Both the position numbers and the translations under genes were made by a program. Positions 25,254 through 34,562 of a DNA stretch of 64,000 nt are shown here, one piece after another (the first letter of the stretch is position 1; each line of letters opens with the position of its first letter). The DNA comes from Verrucomicrobia bacterium LP2A (GTDB lineage: Bacteria > Verrucomicrobiota > Verrucomicrobiia > Methylacidiphilales > Methylacidiphilaceae): the NCBI GenBank assembly GCA_000526255.1, contig JAFS01000002.1, positions 372,001 through 436,000 on the forward strand, read 5' to 3'. The notes under the pieces are model-generated. The model made no database searches. It had not been told where the DNA came from and saw only the letters and a list, made by a program, of their open reading frames with translations.

Positions 25254-26116
25254 AGATCGGGATCGGTTTCGTCACCTTTCCCGGTGAAGGCATAATCGAA
25301 AAGAGCCACCGAATCCCTCCACTTGTTGGGGCTATCGAGCAGGATCAGGGCCACCGTGCGTTCCCCGCGATGGCAGAGAGCCGCATAGGTGTGGCGGGCT
25401 TCCCGTGTGTATCCAGTCTTAGCTGGCCCCATTCCCGGATAGGGTCCCAGAAGACGGTTGGTATTCATCAGGTACTGAACAGGTTTTCCGTCGACCGTCA
25501 GAAGCGAGAAGCTCTCTGTCGAACAGATGGCGCGGAGTTCTTCGATGGCAAGCACTGCTTCGAAAATACGCAGAAGATCGCTGGCGCAGGTCAGATGTCC
25601 CGGCTCGCTCATTCCATTCGGATTGACAAAATGAGTTCGCTCGCAGCCGAGCTCCTTGGCACGGCTGTTCATCTCGAGGACGAAAGCGCCGACCGAGCCG
25701 GAAACCGTTCGAGCCAATGCTAACGCCGCTTCGTTGCTCGAGTTGATGAGAAGCGCCCGAACGAGATCCGACGTCGTGAAGCGATCCCCTGGCAGAAGCC
25801 GGACGGTGGGCACCTCCCCGGGTAGCCCGAGATCATCGAGCCGAATGGTGATCTCTCCCGCCAATCGAGTTTTCTCATAGACCAGCAAGGCCGTCATGAG
25901 CTTGGTCGTGCTGGCCGGCGGATGAAGAGCGTGAATATCCCGTTGGAAGATCGGCTTCTTCGAGCCCTCGTCCCAGAGAAGCACCGAGCCAGCCTGCACG
26001 CGGGAATCGAGGGAGTTTCCCGCTCCTTTCAGCGGTGCTGCGCAGCAAAGGAAGAGGCAGCCGGCTAGAACACAAATCCCCCCGCTCGCCCGCCCTCTCG
26101 GATTCCTCGATCGCAT
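25250..26116 (-). CDS. dacA: D-alanyl-D-alanine carboxypeptidase (DacA/PBP5-like)
   Basis: 288 residues with a signal sequence at residues ~12-30. The penicillin-binding motifs are ordered as in class C low-molecular-weight PBPs: PPASTTKLMTAL (SxxK, residue ~67), LINSSNEAALALA (SxN) and GPAKTGYTREAR (KTG). It trims the terminal D-Ala from peptidoglycan in the periplasm. The C-terminal beta domain and membrane-anchoring helix of PBP5 are missing, so this is a short, soluble or lipid-anchored version; LAGC at residues ~17-20 could act as a lipobox but the hydrophobic residues after it make this doubtful. Confidence 0.88.
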   Translation of the reverse strand: MRSRNPRGRASGGICVLAGCLFLCCAAPLKGAGNSLDSRVQAGSVLLWDEGSKKPIFQRDIHALHPPASTTKLMTALLVYEKTRLAGEITIRLDDLGLPGEVPTVRLLPGDRFTTSDLVRALLINSSNEAALALARTVSGSVGAFVLEMNSRAKELGCERTHFVNPNGMSEPGHLTCASDLLRIFEAVLAIEELRAICSTESFSLLTVDGKPVQYLMNTNRLLGPYPGMGPAKTGYTREARHTYAALCHRGERTVALILLDSPNKWRDSVALFDYAFTGKGDETDPDL

Positions 26117-26174
26117 CGTTCCCCCCCTCCTCCCCGATCGGAACCTCCCCGGACCTCGGAAGCGGTGAAGGCTC

Positions 26175-26259
26175 TGCCCACGGTGGGACTCGAACCCACA
26201 CGGGAGTTACCTCCCACGGGATTTTAAGTCCCGTGTGTCTGCCATTCCACCACGTGGGC
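26175..26259 (-). tRNA. tRNA-Leu (TAA anticodon)
   Basis: Class II tRNA on the minus strand. Acceptor GCCCACG/CGTGGGC, anticodon stem CGGGA/TCCCG with loop CTTAAAA (anticodon TAA), a long variable arm (GGGAGGTAACTCCC) and T arm GTGGG/CCCAC with loop TTCGAGT. Discriminator A. Confidence 0.95.
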
Positions 26260-26339
26260 CTTCCTCGATTCCCCCCACTCTTCTTCTACCGGTCCGGAGC
26301 CGCTCTGGGCCAGCCAATTGCGACGGGAAAGGCAGCGCC

Positions 26340-26771
26340 TCACTGGCCCTTCGGACCCACGATCACCCACCAGTAACGAAATTCGCTGAAACGGAGCGTG
26401 CCCTCCTGTCGCGCCACCCAAGCGGGAACATAGGGCTCCTCCTCTCGTTCGACCAGAAGGATGCCTTCCCCGCCGTTCTTCGCTGCGATTCGCGCCGCAT
26501 GCTTCCGTGGGCGATTCGTCTCCAAGACGCCGATGCGCCGAAACGCTCGGCTGGGAGCAGAGCTCCAAACTGCAATCTTCCTCTTCGTTCCACCCACCGT
26601 GACCGTCACGTAGTCGTCGGGGGAAAGCTGCCCCGCTTTTCGGACAGAGGACGAGAGGGGTTTCTTGAGCGGATAGTAGGCGGTTTTGGCCGACGCGGAC
26701 GGGCCGGTCACCACCGCTGCCAGGATTGCCACGAAAAGGAAGAGCCCATGCTGATGAAATGATGTTCGCAT
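26340..26771 (-). CDS. Small secreted protein of unknown function
   Basis: 143 residues from ATG at 26771. A clear signal peptide (LFLFVAILAAVVTGPSASA, cut near residue 28) precedes a basic mature part with several beta-like stretches (DDYVTVTVGGTKRKIAVW) and a C-terminal FRYWWVIVGPKGQ. No family recognised. Four consecutive aromatic residues near the C-terminus and high Arg/Lys content are the only striking features. It is monocistronic between tRNA-Leu and a divergent membrane gene. Confidence 0.65.
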   Translation of the reverse strand: MRTSFHQHGLFLFVAILAAVVTGPSASAKTAYYPLKKPLSSSVRKAGQLSPDDYVTVTVGGTKRKIAVWSSAPSRAFRRIGVLETNRPRKHAARIAAKNGGEGILLVEREEEPYVPAWVARQEGTLRFSEFRYWWVIVGPKGQ

Positions 26772-26903
26772 GGGATTTCCTGCATAAGCTACGCTTTTGC
26801 CACCGTCAACCTTGTTTTTTTCTCTCTTGCCCCTCTGAGATCTCGATCGATTCATTGACGGAATGGGCACCGGGTTCGTAGCGTCGGGCCAGAGCCCGAT
26901 CCC

Positions 26904-27683
26904 ATGGGGCGAATCCTTAATCCACTCTCCTTGACCGCGTCCGCGCTGATCGAACTCGGGAAGCGGGCTCCGCTCACATCCCTCCTCCTTCTTGGATTCG
27001 CCTTCTTATCCGCAGCGCTTTCCTGGCTCTTGCTCACCCAGTCGGTGCTTCTCTGGAACAGGCGCTTCGCCCCAAAAGCCCGGCGCCATCCGCTTTGCGC
27101 TCTTGCCGCCCTCTCCACTCTCTTTGCGGTACCGCTCTTTTTCGGCGCTTCCTCGATCCAGCCGTTCGTCAATCGAACCATCCGGGAGGGGGCTCGGAAG
27201 GCTTTGGCCGAGCCCCAATGGCGAGAATCCGCCTTTGACCAAGCCTGGGAGGCCGTTCGCCGGAGAGGGCTGGAGCCGCTTCTGCCGCCACGGGAAGCGC
27301 ACTGCCTGGTGCTGACGACCGCCGCGGCTCGTGAGGCGGCGGCCGGCGCCTACTCCACCACTGCAGTCGCGCGCTTTTCCGGAGAGAGTCGCGTTCCGGC
27401 TTCTCTCCTCGGCTTCTCCGCACCGGAAACGGCGAAGGCACTCTCGGCGGACATGCAATCGTTTTTCGACTCCTCCCCAGGCCTCTATCCGGAAGCGCGA
27501 ATCGAGCAGGTCATCGTCGAATCCTGGGATGCCACCGCCAACCGCCGCTGCAGAGAAGCTGCGAGGAAGGTGCAGATCCTTGCCGCACTCCTTCTGCTCC
27601 TCCCGCATCTGGCTGCATTCGGAATCGTCGGGTGGTCCGGCTATCGCGAAATCGGCTCGGGCCACGAAGCAGGGGATCGGTAG
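26904..27683 (+). CDS. Unknown membrane protein with three predicted helices
   Basis: 259 residues. Hydrophobic segments at about 24-46, 67-84 and 223-241 flank a ~140-residue region that would lie on one side of the membrane, probably periplasmic. That domain starts with a charged helix (NRTIREGARKALAEPQWRES) and has no motif I recognise. The next gene starts 19 nt downstream and encodes a secreted protein, so the pair probably forms one operon and possibly one complex. Confidence 0.6.
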   Translation: MGRILNPLSLTASALIELGKRAPLTSLLLLGFAFLSAALSWLLLTQSVLLWNRRFAPKARRHPLCALAALSTLFAVPLFFGASSIQPFVNRTIREGARKALAEPQWRESAFDQAWEAVRRRGLEPLLPPREAHCLVLTTAAAREAAAGAYSTTAVARFSGESRVPASLLGFSAPETAKALSADMQSFFDSSPGLYPEARIEQVIVESWDATANRRCREAARKVQILAALLLLLPHLAAFGIVGWSGYREIGSGHEAGDR

Positions 27684-27702
27684 GAAAAAGAAAGGTGCTC
27701 GC

Positions 27703-28455
27703 GTGTCCACCGTACGATCGCTCGGGATAAAGGTGGTTTTCTTCCTCTGCCTGGGAAGCTGCCTTGCCTTGGCCCGGGCGGGCCCGCTGCCGGTCCGACT
27801 CCTTTTGGACAACGCCTATGCGCAGCTCATTCCGGGCAAGCCGGCCTCGACCCCTGCTCCCTCCCCGCGACTCGTCCCGCGCGTGCGCTACCAGGAAGAA
27901 ATCGTCCTGGAGAATGGCGACCAGAGCGTGAAGCTTCGCTTTTATTCCGAGGAGGATCCGGCCAATCCACCGCTCTCCTTTCATGCATGGGAGAGGGAAA
28001 GAGCGGTCGAGCCCGTTCGGGAAATCGCGCCCGAAGAGCTGGTTCGTCTGGGGGAGAAGAGCGGAAACCCTGTGCGTTATGCCTGGACGATTCCCATGGT
28101 CTTCGCTCCGCGGGAAACCAAGCGCGTCCGGATCGAGGCCGAATACCCGGTGCAACCGGTCTCCGAGCGCCCGAGAAACGACCGTTTCGAAACCTACTTT
28201 TCTTTCTGGGGCTGGCGCCCTTCGACCGCCGGTCTCCTCTTCCGCTTCGATTTCGCCCCGATGATCTCGGCGATTCCCTGTCTTGGCCGCTCGCCGACGG
28301 CTGGGCTTGCCCCCTGGCTCCTTTCCTCTTGGTTCAGGATCCGACCGCCGGGTTATGAGTCAAGGGATCTTACGGTCTGGTGGCGGTTCCGGGAGGCGCG
28401 GACGCCGGAGCGGTGCGAGAGGATCTGCGTCGAATGGCCCGCCTGGTACCGATGA
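27703..28455 (+). CDS. Unknown secreted protein, partner of the upstream membrane gene
   Basis: 250 residues from GTG at 27703, preceded by an AAAGGTG ribosome-binding site. Signal sequence at residues 8-25 (VVFFLCLGSCLALARA); LGSC could be a lipobox, making it a lipoprotein. The mature part looks beta-rich, with VRYQEEIVLENGDQSVKLRF and RYAWTIPMVFAPRETKRVRI, a layout like an immunoglobulin or cytochrome-oxidase-II-type beta sandwich, but no family is identified. The gene runs convergent to purK with a 19-nt gap. Confidence 0.6.
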   Translation: MSTVRSLGIKVVFFLCLGSCLALARAGPLPVRLLLDNAYAQLIPGKPASTPAPSPRLVPRVRYQEEIVLENGDQSVKLRFYSEEDPANPPLSFHAWERERAVEPVREIAPEELVRLGEKSGNPVRYAWTIPMVFAPRETKRVRIEAEYPVQPVSERPRNDRFETYFSFWGWRPSTAGLLFRFDFAPMISAIPCLGRSPTAGLAPWLLSSWFRIRPPGYESRDLTVWWRFREARTPERCERICVEWPAWYR

Positions 28456-28474
28456 CCGGCGGAAAGTGCCGTCG

Positions 28475-29608
28475 CTACCGCCGAAGAATCGCCTGAGCCC
28501 GTTCGTCAAGCTCTCGGGCTCCGGCGAGGGAAGGGGCAATCACCGAGTAGTGGCCCATTTTCCGCTTCGCCGCCGGCCGGCTTTTCCCGTAGAGATGGAG
28601 GCGCAGGCCGGGCAGGGAAAGGAGGGAGGCCCAATCGGGCTCACCCTGGGCCCATGCGTCGCCCAGAATGTTTCGCAGCAGGATGGGGCCCCGCAAAGAG
28701 GTATCGCCCAGCGGTAGCCCGGCGATGGCCCGCAGCTGCTGCTCGAATTGGCTCGTCACGCAGCCGTCTAAGGTAAAGTGTCCGGAGTTGTGCGGCCGCG
28801 GGGCGAGCTCATTCACGAGCAGCTCCCCCCCTTCGGCGACGAAGAACTCGACGGCGAGCACTCCGACCAATCGGAGCGCCGAAGCGATCGCGATGGCAAT
28901 CTCTTTCGCGGTCCCTTCGATCCGCTCTCCCAATCCGGATGGAACCAGGGAATAATCGAAAATGCCCTCCCGATGAAAATTCCTGGGAACCGGGAAAACC
29001 GTGACGGCACCCGTAGTGGATCGTCCAACGAGTGCGGAAAGCTCTGCCACGAGCCGCACCTTCTTCTCCAGGATCGCCGGCGCCCCTCCCAACCTGCGCC
29101 ACTCCGGCTCCAGATCCTTGGGCGCTGCGATCTCGGCCTGCCCCTTCCCGTCGTATCCGAGCCGCGTGGTCTTGAGCAAGGCGGGGGTCCCCACAGCCCG
29201 GATGGCTCGTTCCAGATCGCCTGCGCTCTCGATAGGCGAGAACGCGGCTACCGGGCAGTGCTGCCCAACCAAAAAAGCCTTCTCGCGGAGACGATCCTGA
29301 CAGAGCTGCAGGATCCCGGCCGAAGGGAAGACCGGCCTTTTCCCTTCAAGGAAGGAGATGCTCTCCGCAGGGATGTTCTCAAACTCGTAGGTAATTACGT
29401 CGGCGGCAGTCGCAAATTCCTCCAACGCCTCTTGCTCCGTGAAGGGGTAGCACCAATGGCGATCCGCCAGCAGAGCGGCGGGGCTTTCCCGATCGGGGTC
29501 GAAAACCTGGACGCGGTAACCCATCCTTCTCGCTTCACCCGCAAGCATGCGCCCGAGCTGACCGCCGCCCACGATCCCGATGGATGAGCCCGGATACTGG
29601 GGACTCAT
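28475..29608 (-). CDS. purK: N5-carboxyaminoimidazole ribonucleotide synthase
   Basis: 377 residues, ATP-grasp fold. [20 protein letters not shown] at the N-terminus, [24 protein letters not shown] (ATP loop), ELSALVGR and [18 protein letters not shown] near residue 260-280 are PurK hallmarks. It carboxylates AIR with bicarbonate and ATP in purine synthesis. The ATG overlaps the purE stop by 4 nt, coupling the two enzymes, which act consecutively. Confidence 0.97.
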   Translation of the reverse strand: MSPQYPGSSIGIVGGGQLGRMLAGEARRMGYRVQVFDPDRESPAALLADRHWCYPFTEQEALEEFATAADVITYEFENIPAESISFLEGKRPVFPSAGILQLCQDRLREKAFLVGQHCPVAAFSPIESAGDLERAIRAVGTPALLKTTRLGYDGKGQAEIAAPKDLEPEWRRLGGAPAILEKKVRLVAELSALVGRSTTGAVTVFPVPRNFHREGIFDYSLVPSGLGERIEGTAKEIAIAIASALRLVGVLAVEFFVAEGGELLVNELAPRPHNSGHFTLDGCVTSQFEQQLRAIAGLPLGDTSLRGPILLRNILGDAWAQGEPDWASLLSLPGLRLHLYGKSRPAAKRKMGHYSVIAPSLAGARELDERAQAILRR

Positions 29609-30102
29609 AGCGTCTGATCGAGTACCCGCTCCGTCTGCGCGTTGCGGAATTCGCGCAAGCGCTCGGCGAGTTCCGGGTCATGCAAGCTCAAGATGGAAAC
29701 CGCAAGCAGCGCAGCGTTCCGCGCACCAGCCTCACCGATCGCCAAGCAGCCTACGGGGACACCGTAGGGCATCTGCACGATCGACAAGAGCGAGTCGACT
29801 CCCCGCAAAATCCGTGTTTCGACGGGCACGCCGAGCACCGGAAGGGGGGTGTAGGCCGCCAGCATGCCCGGCAGATGAGCCGCGCCTCCGGCACCGGCGA
29901 TCAGCACCTTGAGCCCCCGCTCGGCTGCCGACAGGGCGTAATCACGCAGCTTTTCGGGGGTGCGATGGGCGGAGACGACCGCCTTCTCATGGAGCACGGA
30001 AAATTGCTCCAAGACCTCGGACGCCCCCCGCAGGACCTCCCAATCCGACTGGCTCCCCATCAGGATGGCCACGACCGGCCCCGCCCCCAACCCTTCCCTC
30101 AC
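29605..30102 (-). CDS. purE: N5-carboxyaminoimidazole ribonucleotide mutase
   Basis: 165 residues from GTG at 30102, chosen because a GGAGGG site lies 8 nt before it; a TTG 45 nt upstream is in frame but has no such site. Motifs: [58 protein letters not shown] (active site SDW, AHR and [11 protein letters not shown]). Mutase that moves the carboxyl group from N5 to C4 after PurK. It follows coaC by 122 nt. Confidence 0.96.
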   Translation of the reverse strand: MREGLGAGPVVAILMGSQSDWEVLRGASEVLEQFSVLHEKAVVSAHRTPEKLRDYALSAAERGLKVLIAGAGGAAHLPGMLAAYTPLPVLGVPVETRILRGVDSLLSIVQMPYGVPVGCLAIGEAGARNAALLAVSILSLHDPELAERLREFRNAQTERVLDQTL

Positions 30103-30224
30103 GCTCAATCCCTCCGCTCTTCCGCTGCTTATCTCCAAAAGAGACAAAAACCCAACTCTCCCTCGTTTCGTTCCTTTTTACGCCCCGAGGGGCGACTCCT
30201 CGTTCTCGACCTGCGGACTCTTTG

Positions 30225-30314
30225 CTACCGCTTCTTCGCGGCCGGTCCCTTCTTGCTGTTCTTCGCCACCTTCTTGGCCGCCGGCTTTTTGGCCGCCTTC
30301 TTCTTTTCTGTCAT
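30225..30314 (-). CDS. Possible nested 29-residue Lys/Ala-rich peptide inside the coaC 3' end
   Basis: An ATG at 30314, in the coaC frame, is preceded by AAAGGAGGTGAACGAG, one of the best ribosome-binding sites in the window. Translation from it would yield a 29-residue peptide that is about half lysine with AAKKPAAKK-type repeats, like the tails of bacterial histone H1-like proteins. The same residues also form the C-terminus of the long coaC product. Whether the cell makes the long form, the short form or both cannot be told from sequence. Confidence 0.4.
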   Translation of the reverse strand: MTEKKKAAKKPAAKKVAKNSKKGPAAKKR

Positions 30315-30965
30315 CTCGTTCACCTCCTTTGCCTCCTGACCAGACAATGAAATCGCCTCCCGTTCGTGGATGACAAGCTCCTTCCCTGCGGGTTCTGGTG
30401 CGATCCCCGCAGAGGCGCTGGAAGGCCAAAGCTCCTCGACCGCGGCGAAGAGCCGGTCGACGGGCCAGAGCCGTCCAGGGCCCTCGGCTCCGCAGGAGAG
30501 AAGCCCCGACTCCGGACCAACCAAGCGCACGCCGCGCCCTTGGAGCAGAGCGACGTTGTCGCGAACCGCCGCGTGCATCCACATCTGGGTATTCATCGCC
30601 GGAGCGAGCACAACCGGAGCTGTGGTGGCGAGAAGCAGGGCGGAGAGGAGATCGGGAGCCAAGCCGCACGCGTATCGACCAATGAGGTCTGCGGTCGCGG
30701 GAGCAACAAGCACGACTCGCGCCCGATCCGCCAGCTCGATGTGAATGGCCCGACCCCCGAGCATCCCGGGACTCTCGTCGGTGTAGGCGGGGCGATGGGT
30801 TACCGCCTCGAACGATAGGGGGCGCACGAAATGGTGAGCCGCCGCGGTCAACACCACGTCAACGCGGTATCCACTCTGCGTCAGCCGGCTGGCCAGATCG
30901 ATCGTGCGAAATGCGGCGACCGATCCCGCCACGCCGAGAAGAACGGTAGCTCCGTCATTCTCCAT
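30225..30965 (-). CDS. coaC: Phosphopantothenoylcysteine decarboxylase (CoaC domain only) with Lys/Ala-rich tail
   Basis: 246 residues. Flavoprotein fold with LGVAGSVAAFRTIDLASRL, HFVRPLSFEAVT, HIELADRARVVLVAPATADLIGR, LLATTAPVVLAPAMNTQMW (catalytic PAMN-type loop) and GLLSCGAEGPGRLW (the essential Cys region). This is the CoaC half; the CoaB (phosphopantothenoylcysteine synthetase) half normally fused to it in bacteria is absent. After residue ~215 the frame continues without a stop into a 30-residue Lys/Ala-rich tail, in-frame with a separate, strong internal start described below. The gene overlaps the gmk stop by 11 nt. Confidence 0.88.
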   Translation of the reverse strand: MENDGATVLLGVAGSVAAFRTIDLASRLTQSGYRVDVVLTAAAHHFVRPLSFEAVTHRPAYTDESPGMLGGRAIHIELADRARVVLVAPATADLIGRYACGLAPDLLSALLLATTAPVVLAPAMNTQMWMHAAVRDNVALLQGRGVRLVGPESGLLSCGAEGPGRLWPVDRLFAAVEELWPSSASAGIAPEPAGKELVIHEREAISLSGQEAKEVNEMTEKKKAAKKPAAKKVAKNSKKGPAAKKR

Positions 30966-31593
30966 ACAACGTCAGCCTGCGGCTCAGATATCGCTCGGCG
31001 CGCATGATGGCGCGAAACTTCGTCAGGTCCTCCTCCACCGAGCCCGAGAGGATGGTGTATTTGAACTCCTTCCACTCCTTCATCTCTTCCCGGCCTCGCT
31101 CCAGCCTTCGCGCGATCTCCTTTTCGTTTTCCGTTCCGCGCTTTCTCAGCCGCCGCTCCAGCTCAGCGAAGGTCGGGGGAATGATGAAGACGTCGACAAG
31201 GGACGATTTCAACTGGGCGTCCTCCTGGCTGCGAATATTCCTCGCCCCCTGAACGTCAATGTCCAACAGGACATCCTTCCCTTCGGACAGGGCGTCGAGC
31301 GCTGTCCGCCGCAAGGTCCCGTACCAGCAACCATGGACTTTGGCGTGCTCCAGGAACTCCCCTGCAGCGACCTTCTCAAAAAACTGTCGGTCATCGAGGA
31401 AAAAATAGTCCTCCCCATCCACTTCGCCAGGCCGAGGCTGCCGGGTCGTACAGGAGATCGAAAAGACGAAGTCGGGTGTGCGGCGCAAATTTTCGCAAAG
31501 CGTGCTCTTTCCCGTCCCGGAGGGTGCCGAGATGACGAACAAAATTCCTTCTCTGCGAAACGCAGCGGCTTCTTCTCCCTTGCCAGATGGCAT
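30955..31593 (-). CDS. gmk: Guanylate kinase
   Basis: 212 residues. P-loop SAPSGTGKSTLC, TTRQPRPGEVDGEDYFFLD (GMP-binding), FLEHAKVHGCWYGT and DIDVQGARNI are all family motifs. It phosphorylates GMP to GDP. The start at 31593 lies 70 nt after trpB, and the far upstream extension would overlap trpB. In many bacteria gmk precedes rpoZ and coaBC; here it directly precedes the coaC-only gene. Confidence 0.96.
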   Translation of the reverse strand: MPSGKGEEAAAFRREGILFVISAPSGTGKSTLCENLRRTPDFVFSISCTTRQPRPGEVDGEDYFFLDDRQFFEKVAAGEFLEHAKVHGCWYGTLRRTALDALSEGKDVLLDIDVQGARNIRSQEDAQLKSSLVDVFIIPPTFAELERRLRKRGTENEKEIARRLERGREEMKEWKEFKYTILSGSVEEDLTKFRAIMRAERYLSRRLTLYGE

Positions 31594-31663
31594 TGCTTCT
31601 TCCACCAACTCGACTCTTTTCGGATCGCCCCGGGAAAGCCTAACCTCCCTCGTGGGCTTGGTT

Positions 31664-32911
31664 TCAAAACGGGGCAACCTCCCGCACCGCAAAGCCGCCC
31701 CCACCCGCACTTCGCTCGCCCTCCATCCGGACCACCTGCTCAACATCCTTGTCGCCTCGGCCCGAGAGATTCACGAGGAGCACCGCATCGGGAGGAAGCC
31801 GCTTGGCCAGGCGAACGGCGTGAGCAACGGCATGGGCGCTTTCGAGCGCGGGGACAATCCCTTCCCTACGCGCCAGCAGGAAGAACGCATCCAGGGCTTC
31901 CTGATCGCTCGCGGCCGTATACTCGGCCCTTCCGATCTCCCGCAGGTAGGCATGCTCGGGGCCGACCGCCGCGTAGTCCAGCCCCGCCGATATCGAGTGA
32001 GTCAATGCAATCTGTCCTTCGTTGTCCTGCAGGACATACGTTCTCGTTCCTTGCAGTACCCCGACGCTCCCGGCCGAGAAGCGGGCGGCATGATCTCCCA
32101 GCCGGGGGCTCCGGCCCCCGGCCTCAACCCCGATGAGACGGACCCCTGGATCGTCGAGGAATCCGTGAAAGATACCGATGGCGTTGCTTCCCCCCCCCAC
32201 GCAAGCCACTACGGCGTCGGGAAGCCTTCCCGCGCTCTCGAGGATCTGCCGCCGTGCCTCCCGGCCGATGACGCTTTGAAAGTCCCGGACCAACGTCGGA
32301 AACGGATGCGGGCCCAGCGCCGAGCCGAGTATATAGTGGGTCGAGCGCACCGTCGCGGCCCAATCGCGCATTGCGGCGTTGACCGCCTCCTTGAGAGTAC
32401 GCTGACCGCCCCGCACCGCCATCACTTCTGCGCCGAGAATCTCCATGCGGGCGACATTCAGGGCCTGACGCTCCATGTCCACCTCGCCCATGTAAACGAC
32501 GCAAGCAAGCCCGAATCGGGCGCAGACGGTCGCCGTGGCCACCCCGTGCTGGCCGGCTCCGGTCTCGGCAATGACGCGCTTCTTTCCCATCCGCACGGCC
32601 AAGAGGGCCTGGCCGAGCGTGTTGTTGATCTTGTGCGCCCCGGTATGGAGAAGATCCTCCCGCTTGAGATAGATGCGTGCGCCTCCTGCGCTTTCCGTCA
32701 GGCGCTCGGCGAAGGTAATGGGGGTGGGCCTGCCTGCAAACGTCCGAAGCAGATGGTCCAACTCCTCCCGGAAGGCCGGATCCTCCTTGGCGACACGGTA
32801 GACTTCCTCGAGCTCAGAGAGTGCCGCCACGAGAGACTCCGGCGCGAACCTTCCTCCGTAGGAACCGAAATGACCTCCGAGGTCCGGCAGGCTAGCTAGA
32901 GACCCTTGCAT
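31664..32911 (-). CDS. trpB: Tryptophan synthase beta chain
   Basis: 415 residues from ATG at 32911 (a second ATG at 32929 is possible). PLP lysine in [14 protein letters not shown]-type [22 protein letters not shown], and the phosphate-binding [13 protein letters not shown]. TrpB joins indole and serine. It overlaps trpF by 16 nt. The trpA gene normally next to trpB is not in the window, so the alpha subunit is encoded elsewhere. Confidence 0.97.
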   Translation of the reverse strand: MQGSLASLPDLGGHFGSYGGRFAPESLVAALSELEEVYRVAKEDPAFREELDHLLRTFAGRPTPITFAERLTESAGGARIYLKREDLLHTGAHKINNTLGQALLAVRMGKKRVIAETGAGQHGVATATVCARFGLACVVYMGEVDMERQALNVARMEILGAEVMAVRGGQRTLKEAVNAAMRDWAATVRSTHYILGSALGPHPFPTLVRDFQSVIGREARRQILESAGRLPDAVVACVGGGSNAIGIFHGFLDDPGVRLIGVEAGGRSPRLGDHAARFSAGSVGVLQGTRTYVLQDNEGQIALTHSISAGLDYAAVGPEHAYLREIGRAEYTAASDQEALDAFFLLARREGIVPALESAHAVAHAVRLAKRLPPDAVLLVNLSGRGDKDVEQVVRMEGERSAGGGGFAVREVAPF

Positions 32912-33510
32912 CTTCGTACAAATTCCCATACACGCTTCGGATCCTTTTTGCCAGGAGCAAGCTCGACCCCGCTCGCCACGTCCACTCCGAACGGACGGGT
33001 CCGCTCGATGGCTTCCGGGACGTTCTCAGGAGTCAATCCTCCAGACAGGATCAAGGGCTGACGCACCCTCTCCGCAAACTTTCGCGCGAGCGACCAATCG
33101 AGCGTGCGGCCGCTTCCGCCCCAAGAGGAAGACGAACTATCCAGAAGGAGCGCCGCAGAAGGAAAGGAGAATTCCGCGGCGCTCGGCCAAGGTGGACGGA
33201 GGGCCTTGATGATCCTCCGAGGCCGAAGCGATGCGCAGAATTCCGCGCTTTCGCCCCCGTGCAGCTGCCAGCAGCTGAAGCCGGCCGTCGATTCGATCCG
33301 TTCGATCTCTCCGGCATCGGGATTGACGAGCACGGCCACCCGTTCCACGAAGGGCGGAAGAGCCTCGAGGATCTCCGCGGCGTCCGCCGGAGTCAGGTAC
33401 CGCGGGCTCCCGGGATAGAGAACAAATCCGAGAGCGTCGGCCCCCGCGTCAATCGCGATCCAAGCGTCGACGAGAGAGGTGATTCCGCAAATTTTGACTC
33501 GAACCGGCAT
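32896..33510 (-). CDS. trpF: Phosphoribosylanthranilate isomerase
   Basis: 204 residues, TIM barrel. [12 protein letters not shown] with the catalytic Cys, [40 protein letters not shown] and [17 protein letters not shown]. Third step of the tryptophan branch. It starts 17 nt after trpC and overlaps trpB, so the three are one operon in the order C-F-B. Confidence 0.97.
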   Translation of the reverse strand: MPVRVKICGITSLVDAWIAIDAGADALGFVLYPGSPRYLTPADAAEILEALPPFVERVAVLVNPDAGEIERIESTAGFSCWQLHGGESAEFCASLRPRRIIKALRPPWPSAAEFSFPSAALLLDSSSSSWGGSGRTLDWSLARKFAERVRQPLILSGGLTPENVPEAIERTRPFGVDVASGVELAPGKKDPKRVWEFVRRCKGL

Positions 33511-33527
33511 GCGTAGAACGTTCGGCG

Positions 33528-34340
33528 CTACCCCAGAGGCCGCCGCTCTCCCGACTCCCCGGCGCCCCTCCGGAGCTCCGCCACTTTTGCTTTCGGATCC
33601 GCAGACCGCATCAGGGCCTCCCCGACGAGAATGGCATCAATGCCCAGGGACCGGAGGTGCTCCGCCTGGCTCCGGGAAACGATCCCGCTCTCGCTGACGG
33701 CCACGCAATGTTCCGGTATGGAGCCCACGAGCCTCTCGGTGGTCGCCAGGTCAATGGAAAAAGTGCGGAGATTCCGATTATTGATCCCGATCAGCGTCGC
33801 ATCGATCGAGAGAGCCCGGTCAAGCTCGGCTTGATCATGCACTTCGACAAGAGCTTCCACGCCCAAATCGACCGCGAGCGCATGCAGGTCGCGAAGCTCG
33901 GGCGGCGACAATGCCGCCACGATCAACAACACGGCATCCGCTCCCCATAGGACGCTCTGATAAAGCTGCGCCGGCGAGAGGATGAAATCCTTACGCAAAA
34001 GCGGGAGATCGACCGCCGCCCGGACCCGGCGAAGATCTTCCAAGGATCCGGAAAAGAAAGGCCCGTCGGTGAGAACGCTGATCGCCTCCGCACCGGCATC
34101 GGCATAGCGGAGCGCCTGCTGGATCGGATCGCAATCAGGCGCGATGAGTCCCGCCGAAGGAGAAGCGCGCTTGACCTCTGCGATCAGGGTCAAGCACTCC
34201 CTCTTCTTGAGGGCATGCGCCATCGAGCGGAAGCGACGGCTTGAAAGGCGCGCCTCCCTCCGCATTCGCTCCAGCTCCGAACCGAGATCCTCGATTTCGG
34301 CTCGTTTCCGCAGGAGGATCTGCTCTAGCCTGTCTTGCAT
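33528..34340 (-). CDS. trpC: Indole-3-glycerol phosphate synthase
   Basis: 270 residues. ECLTLIAEVKRASPSAGLI (phosphate loop and catalytic Lys), DGPFFSGSLEDL, LLRKDFILSPAQLYQS, IGINNRNLRTFSID and VAVSESGIVSRSQ. First gene of the trpC-trpF-trpB-gmk-coaC-purE-purK run. The 222-nt divergent region to the TPR gene must hold its promoter; no trp attenuator or T-box was recognised there. Confidence 0.97.
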   Translation of the reverse strand: MQDRLEQILLRKRAEIEDLGSELERMRREARLSSRRFRSMAHALKKRECLTLIAEVKRASPSAGLIAPDCDPIQQALRYADAGAEAISVLTDGPFFSGSLEDLRRVRAAVDLPLLRKDFILSPAQLYQSVLWGADAVLLIVAALSPPELRDLHALAVDLGVEALVEVHDQAELDRALSIDATLIGINNRNLRTFSIDLATTERLVGSIPEHCVAVSESGIVSRSQAEHLRSLGIDAILVGEALMRSADPKAKVAELRRGAGESGERRPLG

Positions 34341-34523
34341 CCTTCTTTGGCCCTTCCGTTCTCAAGCTCCGGATTTTGCTCCGTCCGCTGCCGGTTCCTC
34401 CAGCGCAATATGACGGTCGAGCGCTTCCTGGGCAAGGCGTTCGTGAGAAACCGCAGGCATGCGCAACGGGGGCCTCTCGCGTCTCTACAAATCCCACGCA
34501 AACAGGCCATTAATGAAAGACTG

Positions 34524-34553
34524 TTGACTTTTTACGCATCCGAAAGACACAAT
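34524..34553 (+). promoter_or_regulatory. Possible sigma-70 promoter for the coiled-coil/TPR gene
   Basis: TTGACT at 34524-34529 and CACAAT at 34548-34553 with an 18-nt spacer. The -10 box is only a fair match. The start codon is 9 nt beyond the -10, so transcripts would be nearly leaderless. Confidence 0.3.
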
Positions 34554-34562
34554 CCCGGACTC

